Both the position numbers and the translations under genes were made by a program. From NCBI GenBank assembly GCA_002411085.1, contig DHQK01000060.1:1-8003 (forward strand): a DNA stretch of 8,003 nucleotides, in the 5' to 3' direction. This stretch comes from Marinilabilia sp. UBA5340 (GTDB taxonomy: Bacteria > Bacteroidota > Bacteroidia > Bacteroidales > Marinilabiliaceae). Every line of letters begins with the position of its first letter. The stretch's first letter is position 1. Shown here one piece after another: positions 1 to 6,284 of the stretch. Under the pieces are notes generated by a model. That model did not search any database. It worked only from the letters and a program-made list of their open reading frames with translations, and had not been told where the DNA came from.

Positions 1-4
1 GAAC

Positions 5-2194
5 TTAATCATCCGGATTATCAGGGGGCGTTTGGGGCTCTCTGTGTTCGGATGTTTTAGGTTGTTGGTTCTTTAATTCGGGATATTCCACCCGGGCATG
101 ATAAATATTTTTAAGTCTTTGCTTAAAAACATCCTTGACCTGTGTGATTTCGCGAAATGTAATTGGTGCGTTGACAAACTGGTTCTCATCAATCTGGCTC
201 TCAATGATATTTTCTACCAGTCTTTCAATCTCTTCATCGGTGAAATTTTTCAGACTTCGGGAGGCTGCTTCTACAGCATCGGCCATCATCAGAATGGCTG
301 TTTCTTTGGTAAATGGTGTGGGGCCGGGATAAGTAAATTTGGAAATATCCGGTTCCTGTTCCGGGTTCTCATTCTTATAGGAGTTGTAAAAATACTTTGT
401 TTTAGTGGTTCCCTGGTGAGTTCGGATAAAATCGATGATTTGCTCCGGTAATTTATGTTTTCGGGCAATTTTCACTCCTTTTTCAATGTGCTGAATAATG
501 GATTGAGCACTTTTCTCATAATCCAGGTTGGCATGTGGGTTGAAGCCGGTGTTCTGGTTTTCGGTAAAAAAGATGGGAGAAACAGTTTTTCCAATATCAT
601 GATACATGGCACCTGCTCTTACCAACAGAGGGTTTCCCCCAATACGGTATACTGCTTCCTGAGCGAGGTTACCCACCTGCAGAGAATGCTGAAAAGAACC
701 GGGTGCTTTCTCTGCCAAACGACGCAGTAGCGGATGGTTGGTGTCAGAAAGCTCTACCAGGGTTACATCCGAGATGAAACCAAAGGCTTTTTCGAATACA
801 TAAATCAGAGGATAAACCAATAGAATAAAAGCTCCGTTGATGACAAATTGGCCGTAAAGGGAGAGGTCAATATTCTGAAGGTTTCCTTCCTGCAAAATGG
901 CCATAGCTGTGTAAAAACCGGAATAGGCCAGTACTATAAAGATGGAGGCCCGCACCAGTTGCTCCCGCCGAACCATTCTGAAAAGACTAAAAATGGCGAT
1001 CAGTCCCACAGGCACTTGCATGTAGACAAATTCAAAGCTGTTTTGAGTAAAAAAGGCTCCCATTAAAACTGTGATCACATGCATGAAGAATGCCAGCCGG
1101 GAATCGAAGAACGTTCGGATGATGATTGGAAGGATGGCAAATGGAATGATATATAACGGGAAAAAATCAAATAAACGCGAAAGCCTTACCAGTAAAAGCA
1201 TGCCGATAACCATGATCAGCATAAAAGATATAGAAAGCAGATTGTTGAATACATCACGCCTGAAGAAATACAGGAACATAAAGATGAGTCCCATAAATAG
1301 TAAGGTGAATAATACCTGTCCGAGAATGATAAAATAATACCCAGATCCGCTGCCCAGAGATATTTCATATTCTTTTTTTAATGAATCCAGGATTTTGACC
1401 GTCCGGTCGTCTATGATTTCTCCTTTGTCAATAATTCGTTGTCCGGAGAGCACAATGCCACTAGTGAGGCTGATGTTCTTCATGATTTTGTCTCTCTCTC
1501 TGGCTGTGCGGTCCGAATCATAAACAATATTGGGCTCCAGGTACTTGTTGAGCTGGAGATCTGAAATCAGATTTTCCAGCACATACTGATCCGTATTGGT
1601 AAGTTGTCGGAGATTTCGGAACAGACGTGAGGATATTTGTTGGTAGGCACTCTGGTAATTGTGAAATTCGCTGAGTCCCGAAGGTTCAGCAAAATTATTT
1701 TTTACCAGTATCAGTTCAAAGGAGGGGGCTGCATTGATGTACTGCTCAGGAAGATTGATAAGCCCTTTTATGTATATTTTGTCAAGCTCCGCCCCGGAGG
1801 TCTTTTTTAAAATCTCCAGAAGGCTGGAATCATTTTTGATTTGATCGTTCAGAAAAGGATATTTTTCTGTCAACGCCTCATTTTTCCCCTCCAGGTCATT
1901 GCTGATTTTGTAAACTTGCTCTTTTCTGATTATGGAATCAAAAGTGAAATAGGGCCGAAAATTATTGAGCACACTATCCCGTTCATTCTGAAGTTCAGTC
2001 TGACTTTTATATACCGGGAAATCAAAAGGTGCGATGAGCATTTCATGTTTCCAGGGTTTTCCCTTGCTGTATTCGTAAGGGAATTTCCCCTCACGTGGAA
2101 GTATATACACTACCAGTGCGATGGCTGCAAGAAAAATAAGCACCCGGTAAATACCTGAGGAATTTTCTTTTATGTATGAAAAGAAACCTGACAT
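5..2194 (-). CDS. pgpH: PgpH-type 7TM-HD family phosphohydrolase (probable cyclic-di-AMP phosphodiesterase)
   Basis: The protein has 729 residues and the architecture of the PgpH/YqfF family. An N-terminal membrane helix lies at about 17-33 and a large extracytoplasmic domain (7TMR-HDED type) at about 34-283. A cluster of hydrophobic helices follows at about 284-470, then a cytoplasmic HD domain at about 495-655. HD signature residues are visible: H503 (FQHSL), the H532-D533 pair in YHDIGK, H593 in RTHQGT and D639 in MADAVEA, so the metal site looks intact. Characterised relatives such as Listeria PgpH hydrolyse c-di-AMP to pApA; that activity here is inferred from the family. The extracytoplasmic domain suggests control by an unknown external signal. 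The C-terminal tail (about 707-729) is proline- and acid-rich and probably disordered. The TAA stop lies just inside the window, so the gene is complete. The ATG has no Shine-Dalgarno sequence. The neighbouring gene is divergent, so this is the first gene of its transcript. Confidence 0.93.
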   Translation of the reverse strand: MSGFFSYIKENSSGIYRVLIFLAAIALVVYILPREGKFPYEYSKGKPWKHEMLIAPFDFPVYKSQTELQNERDSVLNNFRPYFTFDSIIRKEQVYKISNDLEGKNEALTEKYPFLNDQIKNDSSLLEILKKTSGAELDKIYIKGLINLPEQYINAAPSFELILVKNNFAEPSGLSEFHNYQSAYQQISSRLFRNLRQLTNTDQYVLENLISDLQLNKYLEPNIVYDSDRTARERDKIMKNISLTSGIVLSGQRIIDKGEIIDDRTVKILDSLKKEYEISLGSGSGYYFIILGQVLFTLLFMGLIFMFLYFFRRDVFNNLLSISFMLIMVIGMLLLVRLSRLFDFFPLYIIPFAILPIIIRTFFDSRLAFFMHVITVLMGAFFTQNSFEFVYMQVPVGLIAIFSLFRMVRREQLVRASIFIVLAYSGFYTAMAILQEGNLQNIDLSLYGQFVINGAFILLVYPLIYVFEKAFGFISDVTLVELSDTNHPLLRRLAEKAPGSFQHSLQVGNLAQEAVYRIGGNPLLVRAGAMYHDIGKTVSPIFFTENQNTGFNPHANLDYEKSAQSIIQHIEKGVKIARKHKLPEQIIDFIRTHQGTTKTKYFYNSYKNENPEQEPDISKFTYPGPTPFTKETAILMMADAVEAASRSLKNFTDEEIERLVENIIESQIDENQFVNAPITFREITQVKDVFKQRLKNIYHARVEYPELKNQQPKTSEHREPQTPPDNPDD

Positions 2195-2317
2195 ATTATT
2201 GAACTATTACTTTGTTTTGCATTTTGAATTAAAAGCACTAATATAGTGAAAAGGTTTAGCAGCATCATCTGTATGCTTTACTTTTTGGTATACGAATGCT
2301 GAATATAAATTTTACCT
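2195..2317. promoter_or_regulatory. Divergent intergenic promoter region between pgpH and the NlpC/P60 gene
   Basis: This 123-bp AT-rich gap separates two divergent starts and so should hold promoters for both directions. No exact match to the Bacteroidota -7 box TAnnTTTG is present on the plus strand; the nearest is TTACTTTG at 2207-2214 (7 of 8). A perfect 5-bp inverted repeat, CACTA-ATA-TAGTG, lies at 2236-2248 and could be an operator. Neither start has a Shine-Dalgarno sequence; both are preceded by A/T-rich leader, as is usual in Bacteroidota. The promoter role comes from gene layout, not from a recognised element. Confidence 0.4.
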
Positions 2318-3091
2318 ATGCCACAATCTATATGTACGTTTGGTTTTATCCCTGTAAGGACGGAGCCTTCGGAAAGTGCTCAGTTGGAGACACAAATGTT
2401 GTTTGGTGAGAGCTATGATTTGTTGGAACAAATTCCCGGTTGGATCAGGATTAAATGTCATTACGATGAATATGAGGGGTGGATAGATGAGAAGCTTATG
2501 GAAAAAATGGAAGATCGGGATGTTGAGCTTTGGAATCGTTCCTCAGGATATATCGTCACCAAGTCCTATGTTAAGGTAATAAGAGAATCTGATTCCACCC
2601 CAATGCTTTTATCCTCAGGGAGCAGAGTCGTATTTAACGGAGAGGATCGTAACGTGATCCGAATTGGAAACCAGGAATATTACTGGCAGGGGGCTTTTCC
2701 CGATAATCGAATCGATCTGGAAGAAGTCGCACGCGGATATCTGAATGCACCTTATCTGTGGGGCGGGCGAACATTTTATGGTGTTGATTGCAGCGGATTG
2801 GTTCAAAATGTTTTTAAAATATCAGGCATTTTTATGCCTCGCAACGCTTCGCAGCAAATAGATTACGGAGATGTTGTGAGTTTTGTGGAAGAAGCAAAAA
2901 CCGGTGATCTGGCTTTTTTTGATAACGAAGAAGGAGCCATTATTCATGTGGGGATTTGCCTTGGGCAAGGACGGATATTGCATGCAAGCGGATCGGTACG
3001 TATTGATGCGTTGGATCATCAGGGTATTTACAATAAGGATAAAAGGAAATATACTCACCATCTGAGAGTCATAAAGCGCGTAATTTGCTAA
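2318..3091 (+). CDS. SH3 / NlpC-P60 (C40) cysteine peptidase, YkfC-like
   Basis: The 257-residue protein has two bacterial SH3-like segments (about 1-60 and 70-126) followed by an NlpC/P60 domain (about 133-257). The catalytic Cys is C158 in VDCSGL, the catalytic His is H210 in IIHVGI, and H222 in LHAS fits the third polar residue. This resembles the YkfC/dipeptidyl-peptidase VI type, which cleaves the gamma-D-Glu to diamino-acid bond in free murein peptides carrying an N-terminal L-Ala. No signal peptide or lipobox is visible: the protein starts directly with the SH3 strand (TFGFIPVRTEPS). A cytoplasmic role in recycling wall peptides is therefore more likely than wall remodelling outside the cell. 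An upstream start that adds a leader is not supported by the short, divergent 5' region. The NUDIX gene follows after 30 nt on the same strand, suggesting co-transcription. The family is certain; substrate and location are inferred. Confidence 0.92.
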   Translation: MPQSICTFGFIPVRTEPSESAQLETQMLFGESYDLLEQIPGWIRIKCHYDEYEGWIDEKLMEKMEDRDVELWNRSSGYIVTKSYVKVIRESDSTPMLLSSGSRVVFNGEDRNVIRIGNQEYYWQGAFPDNRIDLEEVARGYLNAPYLWGGRTFYGVDCSGLVQNVFKISGIFMPRNASQQIDYGDVVSFVEEAKTGDLAFFDNEEGAIIHVGICLGQGRILHASGSVRIDALDHQGIYNKDKRKYTHHLRVIKRVIC

Positions 3092-3121
3092 TTCTACTTT
3101 TAGTTATCAGACCTTCAAAAC

Positions 3122-3574
3122 ATGAGCAACACAAAATACTGTTACGATTATCCTCGTCCTGCAGTGACTGCCGATGTGGTAGCATTAGCGGGTAACCAAT
3201 ATGATCAATTGAAAATTTTACTGATTAAACGTGGAAATCCTCCTTTTCAAGGGCTGTGGGCACTGCCTGGTGGTTTTGCCGAAATGGAAGAAAACCTGGA
3301 AACTACCGCGATTCGTGAACTGGAGGAAGAAACCGGACTACGGGATGTTGACGTTCAGCAAATCGGAGCTTTTGGCAAAGTAGGACGAGACCCCCGGCAC
3401 CGTACGGTAACAGTTGCCTTTTTGTCCTGTCTGGAAAAGACCGCTGATGTAAGAGGATTGGATGATGCTTCTGATGCAGGATGGTTTCAGGTCACTGAAT
3501 TACCTGATCTTGCTTTTGATCATACAGAGATTGTAGCGAAGGGGCTGGAGTTGTGGAAGAGGTTAAGACAGTAG
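3122..3574 (+). CDS. NUDIX hydrolase, COG1051 / ADP-ribose pyrophosphatase-like
   Basis: The 150-residue protein carries a perfect Nudix box Gx5Ex7REUxEExGU: G51, E57, R65-E66-L67, E69-E70, G72-L73. The glutamates bind the divalent metal used to cleave X-linked nucleoside diphosphates. The N-terminal YDYPRPAVTADVV, the WALPGGF just before the box and the FGKVGRDPRHRTVTVAF stretch after it match the group containing ADP-ribose pyrophosphatases and the Nudix half of NrtR regulators. No helix-turn-helix domain follows, so this is a stand-alone enzyme rather than an NrtR regulator. Substrate specificity (ADP-ribose, 8-oxo-dGTP or another nucleotide) cannot be read from the sequence. The ATG begins 30 nt after the peptidase stop with no clear ribosome binding site or separate promoter, so a shared transcript is likely. 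It ends in TAG, 14 nt before the palindromic element at 3588. Confidence 0.93.
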   Translation: MSNTKYCYDYPRPAVTADVVALAGNQYDQLKILLIKRGNPPFQGLWALPGGFAEMEENLETTAIRELEEETGLRDVDVQQIGAFGKVGRDPRHRTVTVAFLSCLEKTADVRGLDDASDAGWFQVTELPDLAFDHTEIVAKGLELWKRLRQ

Positions 3575-3587
3575 GTATTTAGTGCCA

Positions 3588-3739
3588 GCAAGAAAACTAA
3601 GCTTTTCCCGGTTTTTGATAAGAAAGCGTCCACTACAAGGCTTTCATCCTGAAGCTTCTGGATTGAATCCAAGGAGTCCCGAGGCCTCGGGATGACTGAT
3701 TCAAAAACAAGAATAACGAATTAGTTGGCGTTTTCTTGC
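3588..3739. repeat. 152-bp nested inverted-repeat element between convergent genes
   Basis: The element is bounded by perfect 10-bp inverted repeats, GCAAGAAAAC at 3588-3597 and GTTTTCTTGC at 3730-3739. Nested inside is a second perfect pair, GTTTTTGA (3611-3618) with TCAAAAAC (3701-3708). Further in are a hairpin GAAAGC/GCTTTC (3622-3627 with 3640-3645) and a third nested pair TCATCC/GGATGA (3644-3649 with 3690-3695). It nearly fills the 173-bp gap, starting 14 nt after the NUDIX stop and ending 8 nt before the WbqC stop. The structure is seen directly. It could be a REP/MITE-like dispersed element, a bidirectional transcription end region, or both. No transposase or obvious target-site duplication is visible. 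Confidence 0.6.
3644..3695. repeat. Core of three consecutive palindromes; possible bidirectional terminator
   Basis: Three palindromes follow one another: GAAGCTTC (3651-3658), TGGATT-G-AATCCA (3659-3671) and the perfect 16-bp TCCCGAGGCCTCGGGA (3677-3692). They sit inside outer arms TCATCC and GGATGA. The GC-rich 16-mer would form a strong hairpin on either strand between two convergent genes, which fits a transcription end. Neither side has a U-tract, so it is not a classical intrinsic terminator; the terminator role is inference. Confidence 0.45.
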
Positions 3740-3747
3740 AATGATTA

Positions 3748-4386
3748 TTATATCCCATTCATTTCTTCCAGTACCAACAATGCTTCAGGGCCTTTGTTAA
3801 ATAGCAGATCCAGAATACTTAGGTTGGGTTGAAAGCCATGTCGTTCATCAAATACTTGTTTGTAAGGAATTGTAGAAGTCCCTGTCAATGCTCTGTTTAT
3901 TGGTGCTTTGGGGTGGATGTGATCTCTCAAATCAAGAAAATCATTATGCTCCGGATCAATAAAATCATCCGTGAGATCAATTTTTACGTCAATACCTAGA
4001 AGTTCGCAAAGCAACTCTGTGCTTTTTAGGTTAAAGTCGAAAAGATTAGGGTGTTTGTCCCTAAAAAAGGGCTCAATCTCGTCGCTGTAAAACTGAAAGA
4101 AAGGAGACGAATTGTAAGCAGAAACCAATGAATGCCAATGGTTGTGTTGCCAGGGCGTATGGTATGCTATTTTTACATCTTTATCGGTCACTTTGCCGTT
4201 CTTATTCTTTTCTACAGGAATAGAAAGTGCAAGCTGGCCATTGGCTCCCATGATGTGATATCTGTTCCTGTAGCTTTGCCGGTTGTAATGTGAATGCATC
4301 TCAAGGATTACAGAACCTTTCGTTAATTGTGCAAAATACTCAACAGGCCCGAATGCTGCCTGAGATAGGAGGGGTGTCTTTATCAT
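3748..4386 (-). CDS. WbqC-family protein
   Basis: I place the start at the ATG at 4384-4386 (MIKTPLLSQAAFG), giving 212 residues. A longer reading adds 12 residues from 4422, but it would overlap the LapA gene by 32 nt and lacks the good AAGGA ribosome binding site that sits 8 nt before the internal ATG. Family features include the N-terminal FGPVEYFAQL (12-21), the central W-HWHSLVSAYNSSPFF stretch (79-97) and the C-terminal YKQVF...GFQPNLSILDLLFNKGPEA (175-202). No signal peptide or membrane helix is seen, so it is probably cytoplasmic. The family is named after a gene of O-antigen clusters; its biochemical role is not established to my knowledge. The gene follows the LapA gene by 4 nt and is surely in one transcript with it. 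From memory, WbqC genes often lie near lepB in Bacteroidota, consistent with this layout. Confidence 0.88.
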   Translation of the reverse strand: MIKTPLLSQAAFGPVEYFAQLTKGSVILEMHSHYNRQSYRNRYHIMGANGQLALSIPVEKNKNGKVTDKDVKIAYHTPWQHNHWHSLVSAYNSSPFFQFYSDEIEPFFRDKHPNLFDFNLKSTELLCELLGIDVKIDLTDDFIDPEHNDFLDLRDHIHPKAPINRALTGTSTIPYKQVFDERHGFQPNLSILDLLFNKGPEALLVLEEMNGI

Positions 4387-4390
4387 TTTG

Positions 4391-4681
4391 TTATTCCTTC
4401 TCGGGTGTTCCAAAAGGTTCATTTATGCCTTTTTCTTCTTTAGGTTTTGGGGTTTCCAATTCCTTTTTTTTCTTTTTGTCTTCTTTGGATGATCTGAAAG
4501 AGAAGACTGCACCTACCACCAAACCAAGGAGGAATGCTACAATCAGTAATACAGACAGCGATAAATGAGCTTTCCAGACGAAAAAGCGGAATCCGACTTC
4601 CTGGGCATTCTGGACAGAAAAAAATACAAGTATCAGAGCTGCAATTACAAATGCCCAAAGCGAAAAAGATTTTTTGCGCAT
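4391..4681 (-). CDS. lapA: LapA-domain (DUF1049) small membrane protein
   Basis: The 96-residue protein has two membrane helices, about 8-24 and 41-62, joined by the FFSVQNAQEVGFRFF linker, whose F-x-x-Q-N-x-x-x-V pattern is typical of the LapA/DUF1049 domain. The tail (63-96) is very rich in Lys, Glu and Pro and should be cytoplasmic or disordered. In E. coli LapA works with LapB in lipopolysaccharide assembly and turnover of LpxC; no LapB-like gene is in this window, so that role is only a family inference. The start is preceded by AT-rich sequence without Shine-Dalgarno. It is followed 4 nt later by the WbqC gene, while the upstream signal peptidase stop is 418 nt away, so this pair probably has its own promoter. 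The Lys-codon run at residues 69-73 contains a slippery heptamer. Confidence 0.85.
   Translation of the reverse strand: MRKKSFSLWAFVIAALILVFFSVQNAQEVGFRFFVWKAHLSLSVLLIVAFLLGLVVGAVFSFRSSKEDKKKKKELETPKPKEEKGINEPFGTPEKE
4395..4399 (-). promoter_or_regulatory. Ribosome binding site deciding the WbqC start
   Basis: On the minus strand AAGGA lies 8 nt before the ATG at 4386, inside the last codons of the LapA gene. It is one of only two convincing Shine-Dalgarno sequences in the window and supports the 212-residue form of the WbqC protein over the 224-residue one. Confidence 0.6.
4463..4469 (-). other. In-frame slippery heptamer A_AAA_AAG in lapA
   Basis: On the minus strand an 8-A run ends in G so that codons 71-73 of LapA read AAA AAA AAG. 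The last seven bases form A_AAA_AAG in the zero frame, the type used for -1 frameshifting in E. coli dnaX. A -1 slip would end translation at 4440 after the short tail GIGNPKT, leaving both membrane helices but removing the charged tail. No strong downstream stem-loop is evident, so use of the site is uncertain. Confidence 0.35.
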
Positions 4682-4819
4682 ATTTTTGATTTTTGTTGGT
4701 TTGATTTATGAACGTGATTTATCTGCCAATTATCTTACAGTGGTGATTTATGAATAGAAGACTGGCAAAGACAATAAATCGGTTTAAACTATTTATGCAT
4801 ATCGATATTTTAATTTTAC

Positions 4820-4860
4820 GGGAAACTATAAACAGAAGAGTCTCTCGGGCTCTGTTTCCC
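4820..4860. repeat. Two mutually exclusive inverted repeats (possible transcript-end structure)
   Basis: GGGAAAC (4820-4826) is a perfect partner of GTTTCCC (4854-4860), and AAACAGA (4830-4836) is a perfect partner of TCTGTTT (4851-4857). The two pairings share bases 4854-4857, so they compete, unless a bulged form joins GGGA/TCCC to the inner stem. The site is about 240 nt beyond the lepB stop and could end that transcript; the minus-strand sequence after it is AT-rich but has no pure T-run. Confidence 0.4.
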
Positions 4861-4935
4861 TGAAAGCTGGATCATACATCCTGTGGCTGTCAAATTTTTA
4901 TAGATGTAATGTGCCTTTGAGTTTTGATCCCTGAT

Positions 4936-4952
4936 AGCTGGTCGTACCAGTT
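4936..4952. repeat. Small hairpin
   Basis: AGCTGGT (4936-4942) and ACCAGTT (4946-4952) pair over 7 bp, with one G-T wobble on the plus strand, around a 3-nt loop CGT. No T-run follows on either strand, so a terminator call is not supported. Confidence 0.35.
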
Positions 4953-5010
4953 ATGTATATGGGGGTGTCTCATGTTCTTTTCTTAAAGTTCTTTTTTGTT
5001 AAGTGTTTGA

Positions 5011-5058
5011 ATGTAAGTGTATATCTTAATAATTTGTTGATGTAAACGTTTATCTTAA
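5011..5058. repeat. Pair of imperfect 19-bp direct repeats, 29-bp period
   Basis: ATGTAAGTGTATATCTTAA (5011-5029) and ATGTAAACGTTTATCTTAA (5040-5058) match at 16 of 19 positions. Their starts are 29 bp apart, close to three helical turns, so both copies would face the same side of the DNA. They lie just beyond the signal peptidase stop on the minus strand. A paired protein-binding site or a decayed tandem duplication are both possible. Confidence 0.4.
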
Positions 5059-5099
5059 AAAGCACCTGAATTTTATCCAAATCCGTCAACTCAAAATCC

Positions 5100-6281
5100 T
5101 TAATGTAAGAAACTTTCCGGAATTTTTCCAATAATGTGGTTTTCCGGCAATAGTCCCCAAAAGCGGCTGTCAAAGGATTTTGGGCGATTGTCTCCCATTA
5201 CCCAGTAATAATTCATTTTAAACACATATCGATTATCAGACCTGCCATTAATCCGGATCTTTCCGTTTTTAATTTCCAGACGATTGTTTTCATAAACGGC
5301 AATTGCCCGGTGATAGATTTTGTAATTATCTAAAGAGAGCAATACGGTATCTCCTTGTTTTGGAATAATTACCGGTCCCAGAAAATCAGAGTTCCAACCC
5401 GTGGATTTGTCAAAGGGAAAAGTATGAATATCCGGTACATTTTTTTCCAGTAAGGCAGCATTGAGATGTTGCTGTATATCTTCAGGAAGCTTGACATAGG
5501 TGGCTTTGGTCATTTCCACGATAAGGTCTCCTGTTTGCTGATAGTGATTAAGAAAACCGAATTGCTTCTCTGCCTTTCTAAATGCGTTTTCTGATGCGTT
5601 CCACCTGAATTTTTTAATAATGGTCGGTGCAAGATTGGCCTCATGTGTGTTGACGTATAGCGTGCCATTGTTTATTTGAATTGTATCACCAGGAAGGCCG
5701 GCTACCCGCTTGACAAATCGGGGACGTTTTCTTACTTCCAGAGGAACCAGATTACCCCATTTCCTGATTTGTCGTAACCGATCAAAATTGTTGTAATGTC
5801 GTTTGAGATAATAATAGCTTTCATCCGGGCGGTTTTCCAAAATGGTGTCACCTTCGGGGAAATTAAAGAGGATTACATCGTCTCTTTCGAGGGATGCTGT
5901 TCCCTTCATTCTGAAATAGCGGTCAGGATCTTCGGGAAACCGCCTTGGCCCGGGTACCAATTTGTTAACAATGATGTATTCTCCGGGATGAATGGCCTTT
6001 TCCATCGATGCAGAAGGAACGGAGATCAATTCCACTCCAAACCGGTAAATCAGTAGTCCGAGTCCCAGTCCAACGGACGATATTAAAATGATAGAAAAGA
6101 AGGCGTATATATTTTTATGCTTCCTGAGAATTCTGGCTTTTTGAGTGGAGTATTCTTTTCGGTATCGCCATTTCACCCATAAGAAAATAAGTGCTGCCAG
6201 TGGAATCCAGATGATATGAAACCACAAAGCAGCACCGATAATTAGAACTGACAATAGTAAGTTGTATACCAGTTTGTACAT
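5100..6281 (-). CDS. lepB: Signal peptidase I, second tandem copy (Bacteroidota long form)
   Basis: The 393-residue membrane serine protease removes signal peptides from exported proteins on the outer face of the cytoplasmic membrane. Hydrophobic segments lie at about 5-37 and 57-79. The catalytic Ser is S92 in VPSASMEKAI and the general-base Lys is K191 in FVKRVAGLPGD. The conserved GDN-R...S-D-S-R box is at 363-373 (G363, D364, N365, R366, S369, D371, S372, R373). It is much longer than typical Gram-positive SipS (about 180 residues) because of inserts between the Ser and Lys boxes and between the Lys box and the GDNR box. The latter insert carries FPFDKSTGWNSDFLGPVIIPKQG (287-309), closely matching the other copy. 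The gene starts 3 nt after the upstream lepB stop and has a GGAG ribosome binding site. The catalytic residues are intact, so it should be active. A division of substrates between the two copies is plausible but not shown. Confidence 0.94.
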   Translation of the reverse strand: MYKLVYNLLLSVLIIGAALWFHIIWIPLAALIFLWVKWRYRKEYSTQKARILRKHKNIYAFFSIILISSVGLGLGLLIYRFGVELISVPSASMEKAIHPGEYIIVNKLVPGPRRFPEDPDRYFRMKGTASLERDDVILFNFPEGDTILENRPDESYYYLKRHYNNFDRLRQIRKWGNLVPLEVRKRPRFVKRVAGLPGDTIQINNGTLYVNTHEANLAPTIIKKFRWNASENAFRKAEKQFGFLNHYQQTGDLIVEMTKATYVKLPEDIQQHLNAALLEKNVPDIHTFPFDKSTGWNSDFLGPVIIPKQGDTVLLSLDNYKIYHRAIAVYENNRLEIKNGKIRINGRSDNRYVFKMNYYWVMGDNRPKSFDSRFWGLLPENHIIGKIPESFLH

Positions 6282-6284
6282 TAC

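Larger units (their letters stand above)
4682..5099. other. 418-bp intergenic region without a convincing gene
   Basis: This gap lies between the second signal peptidase stop and the LapA start, both on the minus strand. It is AT-rich and holds an inverted-repeat cluster (4820-4860), a small hairpin (4936-4952) and two 19-bp direct repeats (5011-5058). The nearest match to the Bacteroidota -7 box for lapA on the minus strand is TGTCTTTG at 4766-4773 (7 of 8), without a good -33 partner. It may combine a transcript end for the lepB genes with a promoter for lapA-wbqC. No RNA family was recognised. Confidence 0.5.

Noticed and set aside
98..1337. Plus-strand open frames of 65-117 residues across the PgpH gene
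   Set aside because: They lie antisense inside a complete, well-recognised gene, have no family motifs and look like random translations.
1841..2158. Plus-strand open frame of 105 residues
   Set aside because: Antisense to the extracytoplasmic domain of PgpH; no recognisable features.
3677..3692. Classical rho-independent terminator at the GC-rich palindrome
   Set aside because: The stem is strong but there is no T-run after it on either strand, so only a tentative transcript-end role is listed.
4387..4422. Longer WbqC start adding 12 residues
   Set aside because: It would overlap the LapA gene and lacks a ribosome binding site, whereas the ATG at 4386 has AAGGA at proper spacing and begins with the family-like MIKTPLL.
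4290..4568. Plus-strand open frame of 92 residues across the WbqC/LapA junction
   Set aside because: Antisense to two real genes; its Phe/Ser runs are the reverse of the Lys-codon run.
4750..4863. Plus-strand 37-codon frame encoding a basic peptide (MNRRLAKTINRF...)
   Set aside because: No ribosome binding site or family match; it runs through the inverted-repeat cluster, so its length is compatible with chance.
4970..5173. Minus-strand open frame of 67 residues at the end of the second lepB
   Set aside because: It overlaps the lepB 3' end in another frame and is mostly Lys/Leu/Ile-rich AT translation, including the direct repeats.
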